Both the position numbers and the translations under genes were made by a program. A stretch of DNA of 64,000 nucleotides. Origin: Ceratothoa steindachneri (Eukaryota > Arthropoda > Malacostraca > Isopoda > Cymothoidae). Under the pieces are notes generated by a model that was not told the DNA's origin, searched no databases, and worked only from the letters and a program-made list of their open reading frames with translations. Positions 45,086-55,640 of this stretch are shown here, piece by piece (position 1 is the first letter of the stretch; each line of letters opens with the position of its first letter). The stretch is from the NCBI GenBank assembly GCA_963969495.1, contig OZ018322.1, positions 159,674,848 through 159,738,847 of the forward strand, written 5' to 3'.

Positions 45086-45385
45086 TTTGTAACTTGTTGT
45101 CCCAGTGAAGATCTTCTCTCAGCTTTATTTACATCTCTTTCGCAGCGTGAATTTGTTCAACCACTTCTTTTCATTTTAAACTCTTCTATTCATGCTAAAT
45201 CATATTTCTTTTGTTATTAAAATTCCCCCGCTAGTTAGGCCTTTGTGGACTTCGTTATCTGAATACGGGCTTTTGAATTTGTACTTAAAATGCCCTTTTT
45301 TAATTCCTATGATAATTTCTTTCTTGTTTCCTATGGGAAAGGGTCTATCTTCAGGGGCATATAATCTCAGATTAATGCACGTTTT

Positions 45386-46624
45386 TTACTTATTTTCTTG
45401 CTCGGTTTGGTGGTGAGGTTCTTCGTTTCCTGCTTTTTCTTTAGCTTTTCTTTCCTGTTGACTTTCAGAGCAGCCTGCCTTGGCTACAGGTAATTCCACT
45501 TCCATTCCCAATCCCTCTTCCTGTGCTTGCTTGTTCTTAAGTCTAGGATCTCTTTGTAACTCTGGGCTGATGCTAGACAATTGGATAAAGGGGTCATTTT
45601 CACCTGCCTGTGTTTGGGGTTCTGTCACTGGCATTGTGTATTTGATGTTCAATACGTCAGCCGATGGCAAGTGGTCCGGGAACCACATCGGTTTTAACCC
45701 TTTATTACTTAGCATTTTGTCAAGTTCTTGAGAATAGCTTCCCGAGTTCGCAACGGTCTTAACATGATCATGTAGAATGCACGCTAGTATGTTTACGGAT
45801 TTTTCCTGCTTAAGTGTATGATATTTTTTGATAGTACTACTTTCTTCGCTGTTGCCTGAACTACTTTAGCATAAGTTTAGTTTTTCTTCTCCTCCTCAAG
45901 GCTTATCTTCTCTTTCCTCTTCTTCTGGATAATCTTTCTCTTGATGGAACAAGCTAGCGCCATCGTGCGATGTTTTCCGCCACAATTCGCGCACTTTTTT
46001 CTTGGCTAATACACTCTTTTTATGTGTGTAAAATTGAGCTGCATTCTGAGGATTTTCTTTCTCCATTTTTGGGACAGTCCCGAGATTTATGCTGATCTAA
46101 AGCGAAGCATTAGAAACAAGTGAGAACATTTATGAACTCTTTGCTTTTTATTTTGTCCTGGGTTATCTTTAGGTTAAAAGCTAACAGGTTGTTCTCTCTC
46201 GCCTTACGTGCCATGGTAGTTTCTCTGAGAACAACTTTAAAAACATGGGTGTATTCTTCATTGGTGTTTTTTTCCTGAATTTCCGAACTTCCTCAACTTT
46301 AGCCCATTCTTGTCTCTTTTCGATCTCTTCTTTTATTTCCCTTGCAGTATGTGCCCCTACCCAAGGATCTATCTGTCGACAGTATATGTCGATTTGGGCC
46401 TGAAATTGAACTTCTAATCCGATTTTCTGTATGCTTGATGTGGCTTTCTCACTGAGTAAGTTATGTTTACCCGTTTGGCAGATAGGCACATAGCTGGTTG
46501 AGTAGTCTAAGAGACGGATGAGTACTATTCCTAAATCTCCATATACCACGTTGAATACAAGAGTGCGTTTCGGTTTATGTGCTCCTTTGATGGTCCACAA
46601 AGGGACCCTTTTGCTTCCTTCCAT
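45386..46624 (-). pseudogene. LINE copy C ORF1, gag-like protein
   Basis: It starts MEGSKRVPLWTIKGAHKPKR at 46624. An upstream in-frame Met at 46726 exists, but the parallel start in copy A favours 46624. It continues with GIVLIRLLDYSTSYVPICQ and IDIYCRQIDPWVGAHTAREI, and is open to 46181. A Cys-rich middle is traceable in shifted frames around 45900-46090, including CSECxKK-like and CRNC-like residues on the minus strand. The C-terminal part at 45386-45715 has LKPMWFPDHLPSADVLNIKY and RDPRLKNKQAQ, matching copy A (DEIWFPENPSSANILSIQY, RDPRLRKNTQ). Frameshifts separate the three parts. Confidence 0.8.
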
Positions 46625-47161
46625 TCTTCTAATCGAGCTTCTTCCTTTTCTCCATTTAGCGTTATAAGGTGAGAAAGTAAGGAAAGGTAAAGAAACAAAA
46701 AAGTGAGAATGTGCGGCTGAAATCAAGTTATTTGTCTGGCTTATTCCGCTAGCGTATCAGTAAACCCTACCAACCTGCTTGACACCTAACCCTAACAGAT
46801 TTTGCTACAATCAAAAAGGATCCGCCACTCACATGAGTACTAACTCGTCGCGGGCTAAGCTTCAGCCTGCGCCGAGTAAGCTGCTCGGTTCAGATATGTC
46901 TCCTGTCCTTGAGAGTATCTACGGAGACTCAGCTTCCCTATCTGACAGGCCCTAAGGAGAGGTAGGATAGAGAAGTAAGAGAATATGTCGAAGGTCTAGT
47001 CTTAGTAGAGTGGTCTTCTCAGTCAGTCTCAAAATCTTCTTTTCCAAAAGGAAACGGTGAACTGAGCTTGAATCAGTTATGAGGTTAAATCGCTGTCCGA
47101 AAATCTTCGTAAGAAAATTTACCAACGTCTTCTATCCAAAATGTTCTATTTTGGGGTTTTT

Positions 47162-47299
47162 AGACAATCTGAGCCTTCTAATTTCATGTTTCTTGTAGCG
47201 CTAAGTTTCCCCTTAAAAATTTCCCGCGCCATGATTGGCCTATTTTTGTAATATTTATTTTCGCATAGAATTACTAAATATAATGTAGCAATTTTTGAA
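47162..47299 (-). repeat. Dispersed repeat Y, copy 2
   Basis: It is the inverse of 38718-38860. It lies between the 5' end of LINE copy C and repeat X copy 2, and its edge at 47299 coincides with the start of X. Confidence 0.8.
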
Positions 47300-47475
47300 T
47301 AATTCCATCTCTGTTCATTCCCTGAAGATAACCTAACATATTCGAAAGACGCCTAGAAATAAAGATTTCTTTCGCGGATGTTTTTCTCGCCTCGAAGACC
47401 ACGTTAAAAAACTTGTATGAAATATTAAGAAAATACAAGTTAAAATTAATTACGCTGCCACAGTTGTTGACTTAA
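47299..47475 (+). repeat. Dispersed repeat X, copy 2
   Basis: It matches the minus strand of 32381-32567 over ATAATTCCAT, CGAAAGACG(C/T)CTAG, CTCGCCTCGAAGACC, AATATTAAGAAAATACAAGTT and GCTGCCACAG. The 3' end here is not followed by a (TA)n tract. Confidence 0.75.
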
Positions 47476-47479
47476 AATG

Positions 47480-48718
47480 ACTAAATACCACATAAGTATT
47501 ATTAACGAAGTGCAATAAAAGCTGGGGGTTTTTTTAAAGTTATCTTTATCATCACAAGTACATGACTAATTTCGGAGCATCTTATTATATTCTTCAGTTT
47601 TATAAACACTGAAAAAGTTTGTCTTATGATATTTGTTAAAATATAAAATAAGAAAGAAGAAGAAACAATAACCAAAAACCGAAGATTATCATAAAAGTTC
47701 CTCAATTCTCTGTGCCTGTAGAAAGCAGTTATGAGGTAAGAACCCCAGAAGCATTGGCACCAGGGTAATGGCAGTTAGTTGGGAAACTACTCTAATAGAG
47801 TCCACTATGAGTCACCTCTCTAGAGGAGCCCAACTAGAACCATCTAATCATCATCAACCTTCATTCAGACAGTACTTTAGTGAGGAAAAATTTGCTATTG
47901 GGCGGGGGATCAACTCCAAAATCTAGTTGTTCACATATCCTTCTTTCTATATATGTACATCTTCATTTAATCCTTAATTTAATCTATTTACTGTGTAGAA
48001 CTGTGTATATTTTAAAGTTTATTTTTGTACTTCCTTTTTCATAAGCCCCACAGCCGGAGCCTTCATTAGTTAACATCAGCCAACTGCACTCACTTTTTTT
48101 AATTTAAATCATTCGCACTCGCCTCCCATCTCTGTCATGCCTAGAGTTGAGTCAAGGTCACCCGTTTGACCCTGGGCTTCCACAATATTGGGTAGAATTG
48201 ACGTATATGTTGTGTCATTCTACAGCAGTTATAAACCAAATTCAAATAAACCAGAGTCATACATCTCCGCCTAACAGTGGTCTATTGAATTTATAAATTG
48301 AGCTTAAATTAAAGGCCTCTAATATATATTTGTCCCGCCTCTATGATTTACTTACTTTTAAAAAGGTGGTTTAGTAGTACACCCACATGACAATATAATT
48401 TAAAGAAAATAGGATTACTGATTGTGATTGCAGTGGTTGTCTTCCTTAACATTCTCCAATATTCTACACCTTTTCTAGTTATTCAAATTTATATTCTTCA
48501 TTCGTTCCTCTTCATATCTTTGGTCCAATAATCAATAGTACACTCACTTATTTCACGAATTTTCTCTCTCTTACCTATCGCCCCAAAGTTCTTTTATATA
48601 TGAAGTTCTAATTCCTCATTTAAACTCCAAGTACTACATTGAAAGTCCTTGTATGCGACGCAAGCAAGCACTTCCTCTTTCACTTTACAATATTTACGAA
48701 AGGACGATGTATTATATA
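47480..48718. other. AT-rich intergenic stretch
   Basis: No gene was identified. Around 47790-47840 a short imperfect palindrome (AGTTGGGAAACTACTC, GAGGAGCCCAACTAGAA) is visible. The rest appears unique. Confidence 0.45.
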
Positions 48719-48922
48719 TTAATAAAATGTGTTTATATTTGGTAATAATATTGCTATAAGCATTAAAGTGCCTTGAATTATATAAGAATAATTGGCAATT
48801 ACGGAAAGGTTTGCCACGATGTGTTGATGCACATTATTTGGTGCGCAACTATTGCTATCAACCTTTGCCTCATTGCTTTCAAGATAAACGAACCAAACTA
48901 TTGCAACTAATGTAAAATACAT
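48719..48922 (-). CDS. Possible first exon of a secreted protein (hypothetical)
   Basis: The minus-strand frame begins MYFTLVAIVWFVYLESNEAK, followed by VDSNSCAPNNVHQHIVANLS and further hydrophobic residues, 67 codons in all. The start resembles a signal peptide, with a hydrophobic core of about 12 residues and then a polar segment. No homology is recognised. A GTAATTGCC downstream of ANLS could be a splice donor. In AT-rich DNA such hydrophobic frames arise by chance, so this is only a candidate. Confidence 0.2.
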   Translation of the reverse strand: MYFTLVAIVWFVYLESNEAKVDSNSCAPNNVHQHIVANLSVIANYSYIIQGTLMLIAILLPNINTFY

Positions 48923-49020
48923 CGAGTCAAAAATACCTTATTATATACATATTTCATAAAAATGTATAAAACAAATCAATATTTGTCTAAACTGATGATA
49001 ACTAATTTAATATTTATTGG

Positions 49021-49300
49021 TTATTTTTATTTTATTAAAACTAGCCAAATTTTTTTTCAGGCTCTTGATAGTGGAAGTGTTGAGTACTTTTTGCGGTAAA
49101 GATTTAAATACTCGTACATAGAAAACACGTTTGCTGAATGGAATTTGTCCATTTAATGTTTTAAATCGCCATACTCTAGTAAAGCTGGAATGATAGATTT
49201 GTTTTCCCTTATGTGTGTCAAGACGTTTTCTTCCACTTCTCTTCTTTTATACAAAGCTCTGGGTTTCCTGATATCGTTTTGTGGTGGTTAAGCCAGCATA
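49021..49300 (-). pseudogene. CR1/L2-type LINE, C-terminal fragment
   Basis: A minus-strand frame reads IPFSKRVFYVRVFKSLPQKV, then LNTSTIKSLKKNLASF, ending near 49021. This fits the extreme C-terminus of CR1/L2-type pol proteins, where WN.LP..VV....V..FK..LD is typical; in the CR1-like copy at 30240-32205 it is KWNALPVEVDNSESVDQFKS. Upstream frames in shifted phase (LTHIRENKSIIPALLEYG) may continue it. The match is short. Confidence 0.45.
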
Positions 49301-50635
49301 ATTTCAACATTTTATTTTTTAGCAATTTCTGCTTGTAGTAGCCCCTGGTAATGGAGAGGTTGACTTTTGCTCTTTTTATTTCAGTAAGCTCTTTAATTTT
49401 GGCTATATTACTTGTTTAGAAGGATATTGAATACACAATAGTTATACATTTAATCATACATATATATGAATAATAAAGTAATTTAGAAAATTTTGAATAA
49501 ATATGATAAACATAAATTTATGAGGGTAATTCATACTTTTAGCCAATCGTGTATATAAGGATATTTTGTGCATTTTTGTAAAAGTGTATGATTGTTCATC
49601 TTTTAAGAGATGCTCTATTTTAATGGAGTGACTTTAATCAAACCCTCCATAGTTACTCTAGATATTTTGGATTTAATGATTAATCATTAACTGATTATTG
49701 GCAGAGATTCACCTCGGAGATATTTGGCCAATATTTATTTGGTACGAATCCACCACTAGAGGCCTGAAGCGTTTAACTTTCGTTTCTTTTAATTCCATCA
49801 TGTCTCATAATTTTTAGTTTGCATGTATAGATGAGAAAATGTGAGTATTCATTTTGAAATTTCATTGCAGTAAATGTATAAGATTCAAGGGTGTCAATAT
49901 GAAAATAATCTAAATAAATTACATTTCGGAATTAAATCTTTCAAAACCTTTTAGTTCGTTTTTCTTAAAAAAAGGTGATTTAAAGCCATCTAAATTCATT
50001 TTAATCTATTTTTACCCCTATATTGATATATAAATTAAAATTTTTCTATAAGTATTAAATAAAAACATTGCTACCCTGTAATCAATTGTTCATGAGGTTG
50101 TTTGGCTTGATTATTCGTACATTCATGGTCAATCTTTGATTCAAATATCTCTTATTAAGGTTAGAAACTACCCATTACCACGACTGACTCTCGAAAATTT
50201 GAATACCTTACATTCAATTGATTTGAATTTGTTTTATTTAATGGAAGTTAAAAGGAACCTAAGAGAAACAATTGATTGTTTCTGAAGCTGAGAAACATTG
50301 AATACAACTTTATAAACTTCGCATAACATTGATCGTCCCTTCTGATCTGATTTTCTAACAAGAGTTTGTCTGATTGGGTTTTAACCATTTATTGGTCGCG
50401 TGGGGTCATACTGACTACATTTAAGATTATTTCGTTTTATTTTTTTGTGGAATCACTGGATTCAGTTAAATAAACAATATATCTTTATACAACGTTTATA
50501 ATATAAATATTTTATGAAAACATTTACTAAAAAAGTGAACACTCAAACCAACCAGAAAAAAATTCAGGCGAAAATATTATCTCCTAATATTCATCCTCAT
50601 TGTGGCCGATTCTCACCCAGCGCATTTTCATCATT
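49301..50635. other. AT-rich stretch with no recognised feature
   Basis: Nothing can be named here. The last 100 bp precede the C-terminal end of the piggyBac transposase and could contain its terminal repeat, but no inverse partner was identified. Confidence 0.4.
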
Positions 50636-52297
50636 ATTTCAGTAAATGCATATGTTAGTCATTTGCTCTTGGCATGTAAATGCATTGCATTTTGAACAAA
50701 TGGTTAAATGTTTTTGGTCTTTACTTTTTGGGAATAATCTGCATCTCTTTCTCGATGGTCCAGCTTGTAATAAAGGACTTGGTACAGCCTCAAGTATACC
50801 TTGTTAAAGTCGAATTTGCTTTCATAGCTCTCGTGGAAAAAACTGATTACTAGCTCGAAAAATCTTGTGTGGTCTTACCAAAGTACAACCTAACTCTTTC
50901 AAAAAGATTCTCCTTATTAGCTTTGCAGCATCTCTTTTATTATTCCGATAAACAAGAGCATTGATGGCAGATACATTAAGAAAATGAAAATGAAAGAATA
51001 TAGCCAAGGGCCATCGTCTTGTTCTTCTTCCCACATTATAGTTTGAACAAGACTGATCACATGTTTTTACACCTCTTTCGTAGAATTGTTTAGCGTTATG
51101 ATTTCGGGCCCCTTTTAAATACCTGTGTTTTCATCATAGTTTAGAGTAGTACAACTGACTTCCCTTTTTTCGGAACATTTGATACTAAGGTTATATCTTC
51201 AGTAATTCCAAACATACTGCTCTAGATTTTTTTATTTCGATTGGGAAGAAATTGTTTGGGAATTTCTCCCTTATTTTTACGCAGTGCCAACCAAGGTTAG
51301 CTTGTAATTTATAAAAAGTGACGTAGCTAATGGTATACTTGTATACCAGTTGTATCTAGGAATATTACGTCCAGTTCCTGTTATACGGGCGACTAAACGC
51401 TAACCAATAGCCTGAGGTTTATTTTGGGGGGCAAAGGGTTCAGGGTGATGGATTCTAGCATAAACGTCAAAGTTAACAAGTAATATGCCTTTGCATCTAT
51501 CAAGGCAAAGACATTTAGGCCATATTTGTTTGGCTTATCGGGAAGGTAAACACGGAAACCACACTCTCCTTGAAATACAATAGGCTGTTCGTCTATGGTA
51601 ACATTTTACCCATGGGTGTATATTTTTGGAAAATTCTTCAATAAAGCATCAAGGAAGATTCTTACTGTTGCTAGTTTATCCCCTTCTATTCTTTTTTCTC
51701 TAATTGTGACACCATTAAAGCGCAAGCATCTTAGTAGAAAAAGAAAGTCTTTTGCTGACATGGTGAGGGGAAATATACAAACATCTGTACCATCAGTCGC
51801 TCATGAATCTTCGTAATTTTGATGAGTACCTTGCAACATCCCAGCCATTATGAGAATTCCAAGAAACGCGAGTATTTCATCTTTACCCTCATCGTTTGCA
51901 TCACGATTTCTTTCTACACGATTCCACAATCTCGGAGTACATTTGTTAGTATTTTTTACCAGCAAGTATAAAATACGATTATCAAAGAATAATAAAAAAG
52001 CATCAAGAGGTAGGAGAGTATTCTTACCTGGTGCTCTTACTCCTGGGAAATGAGTCACTATATTATGGATCCTAGTTCTTATATTTGTCCTAGGGATACA
52101 ATAATTCTATCTTGTACCATACTTTTCTAAAATGTAATCAGCGTACGTTCTCTCTTCATCACCAGTGTCTTCTTCAGATCTACTTCCCTGTTCTGAGTCA
52201 GAATGGTGATCACTAAATTCCTCGTTGTCATTCTCCTCTTCTTCAGACCCACCAACTTGAGCTTCATCTTCTTCTTCTTTTTCTTCGTCAAGGAGCC

Positions 52298-52300
<3 letters not shown>
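50636..52300 (-). pseudogene. piggyBac-type transposase, inactivated
   Basis: Read on minus from 52300: an acidic N-terminus (KEEEDEAQVGGSEEEENDNE), FPGVRAPGKNTLLPLDAFLL, LAFLGILIMAGMLQGTHQNY, then FLFLLRCLRFN, NVTIDEQPIVFQGECGF with VYLPDKPNKYG (first catalytic Asp), FALIDAKAYYLL, GARNHNAKQFYERGVKTCDQ, and RRTRRWPLAIFFHFHFLNVS. The C-terminal Cys-rich domain is RKRCRLFPKSKDQKHLTICS with KCNAFTC; the second Cys of its first CxxC has become Phe. Stops include one before NVTIDEQ. The whole DDE core is recognisable in order. The start codon is lost at the (TA)n tract near 52300. Confidence 0.88.

Positions 52301-52343
<43 letters not shown>
52300..52343. repeat. (TA)n microsatellite
   Basis: A short TA tract that cuts the 5' end of the piggyBac transposase and joins the retroelement 3' end at 52365-52500. 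Confidence 0.93.
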
Positions 52344-52347
<4 letters not shown>

Positions 52348-52364
52348 TATATATATATGTATAT

Positions 52365-52498
52365 GATAAACTCACATAGAAGCACGTGAGTAGAGCAATA
52401 AATGCAAAAAAACACAGGAAAATGAAATGCGGATTCCAAGTACTTTCGAACTTGTTTAGTTCATTATTGAGGAATAACGAAAAGAGTTTTACAAAGCT

Positions 52499-52500
<2 letters not shown>
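52365..52500 (-). repeat. Retroelement 3' end shared with 11616-11735 and 12385-12500
   Basis: On minus: ATTCCTCAATAATGAAC, AAGTTCGAAAGTACTTGG, AATCCGCATTTCATTTTCC, TGCATTTATTGCTCTACTCA and GTGAGTTTATCATATA. Copies or relatives lie at 11616-11735 (plus) and, more diverged, at 12385-12500 (minus), where the segment is the 3' tail of a Penelope-like element. Here it sits alone between two (TA)n tracts, without any coding part. Confidence 0.75.

Positions 52501-52543
<43 letters not shown>
52500..52543. repeat. (TA)n microsatellite
   Basis: A second short TA tract, on the 5' side of the solitary retroelement 3' end. Confidence 0.93.
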
Positions 52544-52546
<3 letters not shown>

Positions 52547-52819
52547 AGATAGCAGAGTAATGCCCCACCCATGTACAACGAAAGGGCTCAAACTAGAGAA
52601 ATATTATTAAGGACGTATATGAAGTATAAAACCAAATATATAATAAGGTCTACTTCCGAAAATTCCAACTGTGAGCACAGAATGTAGACGCTTAAGTCAC
52701 TAATATAAATATATACAAACCTAATTGTTAATATATAAAAGTAAACGAGAGGAGCATAACTAAATTTATAAATCAAAGGGCTAAATTTAAAATGCACAGT
52801 TTCGTTATAAATAAGCCTT
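52544..52819. other. AT-rich stretch
   Basis: No feature is recognised. It lies between the (TA)n tract and the C-terminal end of LINE D. Confidence 0.4.
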
Positions 52820-55303
52820 TTAATTCCTCATCTAATTTTAATTTATTCCCCGGGCTCTTTGAACTGGCCCTGTTTGATTTCTGTGGGGGGATTTTGCAGG
52901 TTAATTTCTTCGCTTCACCATAGAGTTGTGGGAATAGAATGTTTTTTGTGCATTCTGTGATGACTCCATTGGGATTGTTTTCTGTGATTTGGAGATCTTT
53001 GACATGATCGTTTTTGAGCGCTTGGTGCTATGCTTGTACAGCGAAGTATGGTGTGGTATCATTCTCTTTAAAGGGTTTTGTGATGGTTCCTTCTGCTACT
53101 CAAAGGTAGCGTTTGATTACTGTTTTAAAGGCGTTAATTTTCTTTGTGGCTTTGTTTATTATCTTGGTTGTGCGGCCATTGAACCTCATATGAGTGTCAA
53201 GTGTGATGCCTAGCAATTTAGGTTTTTTCAGACGGAATGCTTCTACCTTTAGTTTAATTGTGGGGTGTTTGTTTGGTTAATGGTTTCGGAGGATGAATAG
53301 TGTTATTGATGATTTTCTTGCGAATGCTGTTATTCCGTTTTGTGAGAGCTATTTTCCCAGTGTGTGGTCGTTAGTGAGAAGGTTGAGGAGTAGGGCAAAG
53401 AGAATAGCTCTTTGTGGAACTCCTTTGTGGAGTTGTTTAATGTGTGATTAGTAGTCTTTGTGTATTACTTGGTATTGTCTTTCAAATAATCACGGGTGTG
53501 AGACATGTCTTGTCGTTTTTGTGAGAACTTTGTTTAGAAACTTGTGTGCTAGGATATTTTATGGTACTGTGTTGAAAGCTTTCTTTATATCGATTGCCGT
53601 GAGGATGGTGGGTGCAGTGGCCATTGCCTGTGGTTGGTAGGCCGTTTATGATTAAGTTGGCATTTCTGAAGGCATCTTGTGTGGTACACGATTTTTTCTA
53701 GTTTGGATAGAGTGCATAGAAGTGAAAGAGTATTGTATGTGTTTAGTTTTGTTGGCGGCTTGTCTGGTTTGAGAATTGGACTGATATTTGCCTATTTCTA
53801 GATTAATATCATTATTTTGTCGAGCCAAGAGGGGTTATAGATGTGTGTATTGGCTGAGATTACTGTATTTTCTAAGTGGTTGAAGTGGATAGTTGATAGT
53901 TTGTCGAGGTAAGTAGCTTTGGAATTTTTTACTAATTTGCGTGCTATTTGGAATTTTTGACTGGTGAAAAAGAGTAACTTTTTCTTTGTTTCTGCGTTGT
54001 TTTATCTTTCTTAATATTTGTCTATTTTGTCTGCGAATGGGTAAGAAACTAATGTTGGAAGAGTGTTTCATGATGATAGTGCAGTGTTGTTTAGGAGTCT
54101 GTATTTTGTTGTTTTTGGTGTTCAATTTTTCGTGTGTAGGGGAGTGAGTTGCATGTGATGTCTGGATTTTCCTTAGGGTGTTTCATAGTTAGGTCGTGTT
54201 TGTTTTGTGGTCGATCGTGTTTTTGTAATCGTTCCAGTTTTCTTTTTGTTTTTCTTTATAATAATAGATGCAATGTTGGCGTTGGGGAGTTCGATATATT
54301 TCATTTGTTGTCATGAAGAGACCTTGTTTTGTTTCATGGGCTTTCGGCTTTGAAGCAGTCAAAGATTTATTGATTGAAGTTACAGTTGCATCCCTTCCTT
54401 ATGCCTATATAATGTGTTTTAACTCTGTGTCGTTCATTCTTTTGTGGTATAGGGAAGGGCTTTGTGTCGGGAGGTTTAGTTCTTTGTGGAGAAATTTTTA
54501 CTGTATGTTGCCTTGTGAGAGGTTGTGCTAGTATGTATGGTTTGGAAGGTTTTAATGATGGGTAGATGGCTGGAGGGGAGGTAAGCTATTGTATTCCATA
54601 TTGTTCTATCATGAAGGAAGGTATGTAGAAGCTTATATCAGGGAACGTCTTAAAACTTTGTGAGGTGTAGGTTGTATGGTAGATTGTATAGTACTATTTA
54701 GTATGGTTAGCATCTGGAGATGGTCTAAAATATGTGCCCCTTATGTCAGGTTGTGTTGTTTGGAGCCATATTGGGCGATGTGCGTTAAGATCGTCTGGGA
54801 TAAATAGGCTTGGAAGTGTTAGGAGTGGTTCTAGGATATGTTTATAGTTTGAAGTGATTCTTCTGGATTTGGTTGAAATGTATAAGTTACTAAGTTGCAT
54901 TCAATGTTAATGATTTTATCCTTGTATTTTTAGATTTGCCTATTTGGGTAGGAGTGTTTTGGTTTGGGTGGTTGTGATTGCAATTGTGTTGTGTATCAGT
55001 GTTATGAGTCCGTGCGCATTAAATGTTTTGTTGAGTCTTTGTGTGGTTTATTGATAGAGAGGGGATGGTTTTGTTGCGGTATGTTGTATAGGCTATTTGT
55101 ATGCTGTGATTATATCGGAATCTTTGGAGTACAGTGTGTTTGTTGGCAATTGCGTGTAGATTCAGTAGTATTTTATTAAGTTTATGTTGGATTTGTTTAA
55201 AGTTGCAGCGTTTTAAGAGGTACGGTTCGCATGTTGATATCTGTTGTAGTGTTCTAAGCTGCAGAAGTTGGATCAGCATTGATGTATTTATTGTTGTGTC
55301 CAT
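52820..55303 (-). pseudogene. LINE D, A/C-rich coding strand, endonuclease and reverse transcriptase
   Basis: From 55303 on minus: MDTTINTSMLIQLLQLRTLQ, then an endonuclease-like start (LNLHAIANKHTVLQRFRYNH). Near 54800 comes DDLNAHRPIWLQTTQPDIRG, which matches the GDLNAHH..W block of APE endonucleases. The reverse transcriptase shows HKGVPQRAILFALLLNLLTN near 53400, then LKVEAFRLKKPKLLGITLDT, MRFNGRTTKIINKATKKINA, and a C-terminal part ending near 52850. The YADD block falls in a frameshifted, unreadable part (ITAFARKS region). The element is shortened relative to a full LINE and broken by many stops. The plus strand looks GT-rich only because the coding strand is A/C-rich. Confidence 0.72.
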
Positions 55304-55640
55304 GGCGATCTAGCTCCGGAATCTGTAGTATATCATAAAGTGAATAAGTAAGTTTAGAAAACCTTAGCTGGCTTCGATGTCCCCAGCAAGTAGAAGGGGA
55401 CTGGGGTGTCTTGGTCATCTACAATCTTTAGCAAAATTCATTGGGAGTATGTGAAGTGATGTGGATGGCAAGGTAGGTCAGGCACCTAATATGCCCGGTT
55501 TGGAAACCAGGAGACGGCCTAACTGTTACTCTTTTCTCCCCAAAGGGCTCGTGGCAAGGAGTATTGATATTTTCTGCTCCATCGATTTTTGCTCTTCTGC
55601 TTCGGTCACACACCTTTGTAGTTTGAAACTACAAAGAAAA
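55304..55640 (-). other. Possible ORF1 end or leader of LINE D
   Basis: GC-richer sequence upstream of the LINE D ORF2. A minus-strand frame (55428-55613) reads CHEPFGEKRVTVRPSPGF and another reads PRHPSPLLLAGDIEAS just before the endonuclease start. These may be remnants of ORF1 or of the ORF1-ORF2 junction. No zinc-knuckle motif was seen. Confidence 0.35.

Larger units (their letters stand above)
42180..47140 (-). mobile_element. Jockey-like LINE copy C, near full length
   Basis: Minus-strand order: 5' untranslated region (about 47140-46625), ORF1 (46624 to about 45386), ORF2 (45085 to about 42470) and 3' tail to about 42180. It is collinear with copy A throughout. Copies A and C have diverged strongly at protein level, so they are old or belong to different subfamilies. 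Confidence 0.82.
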
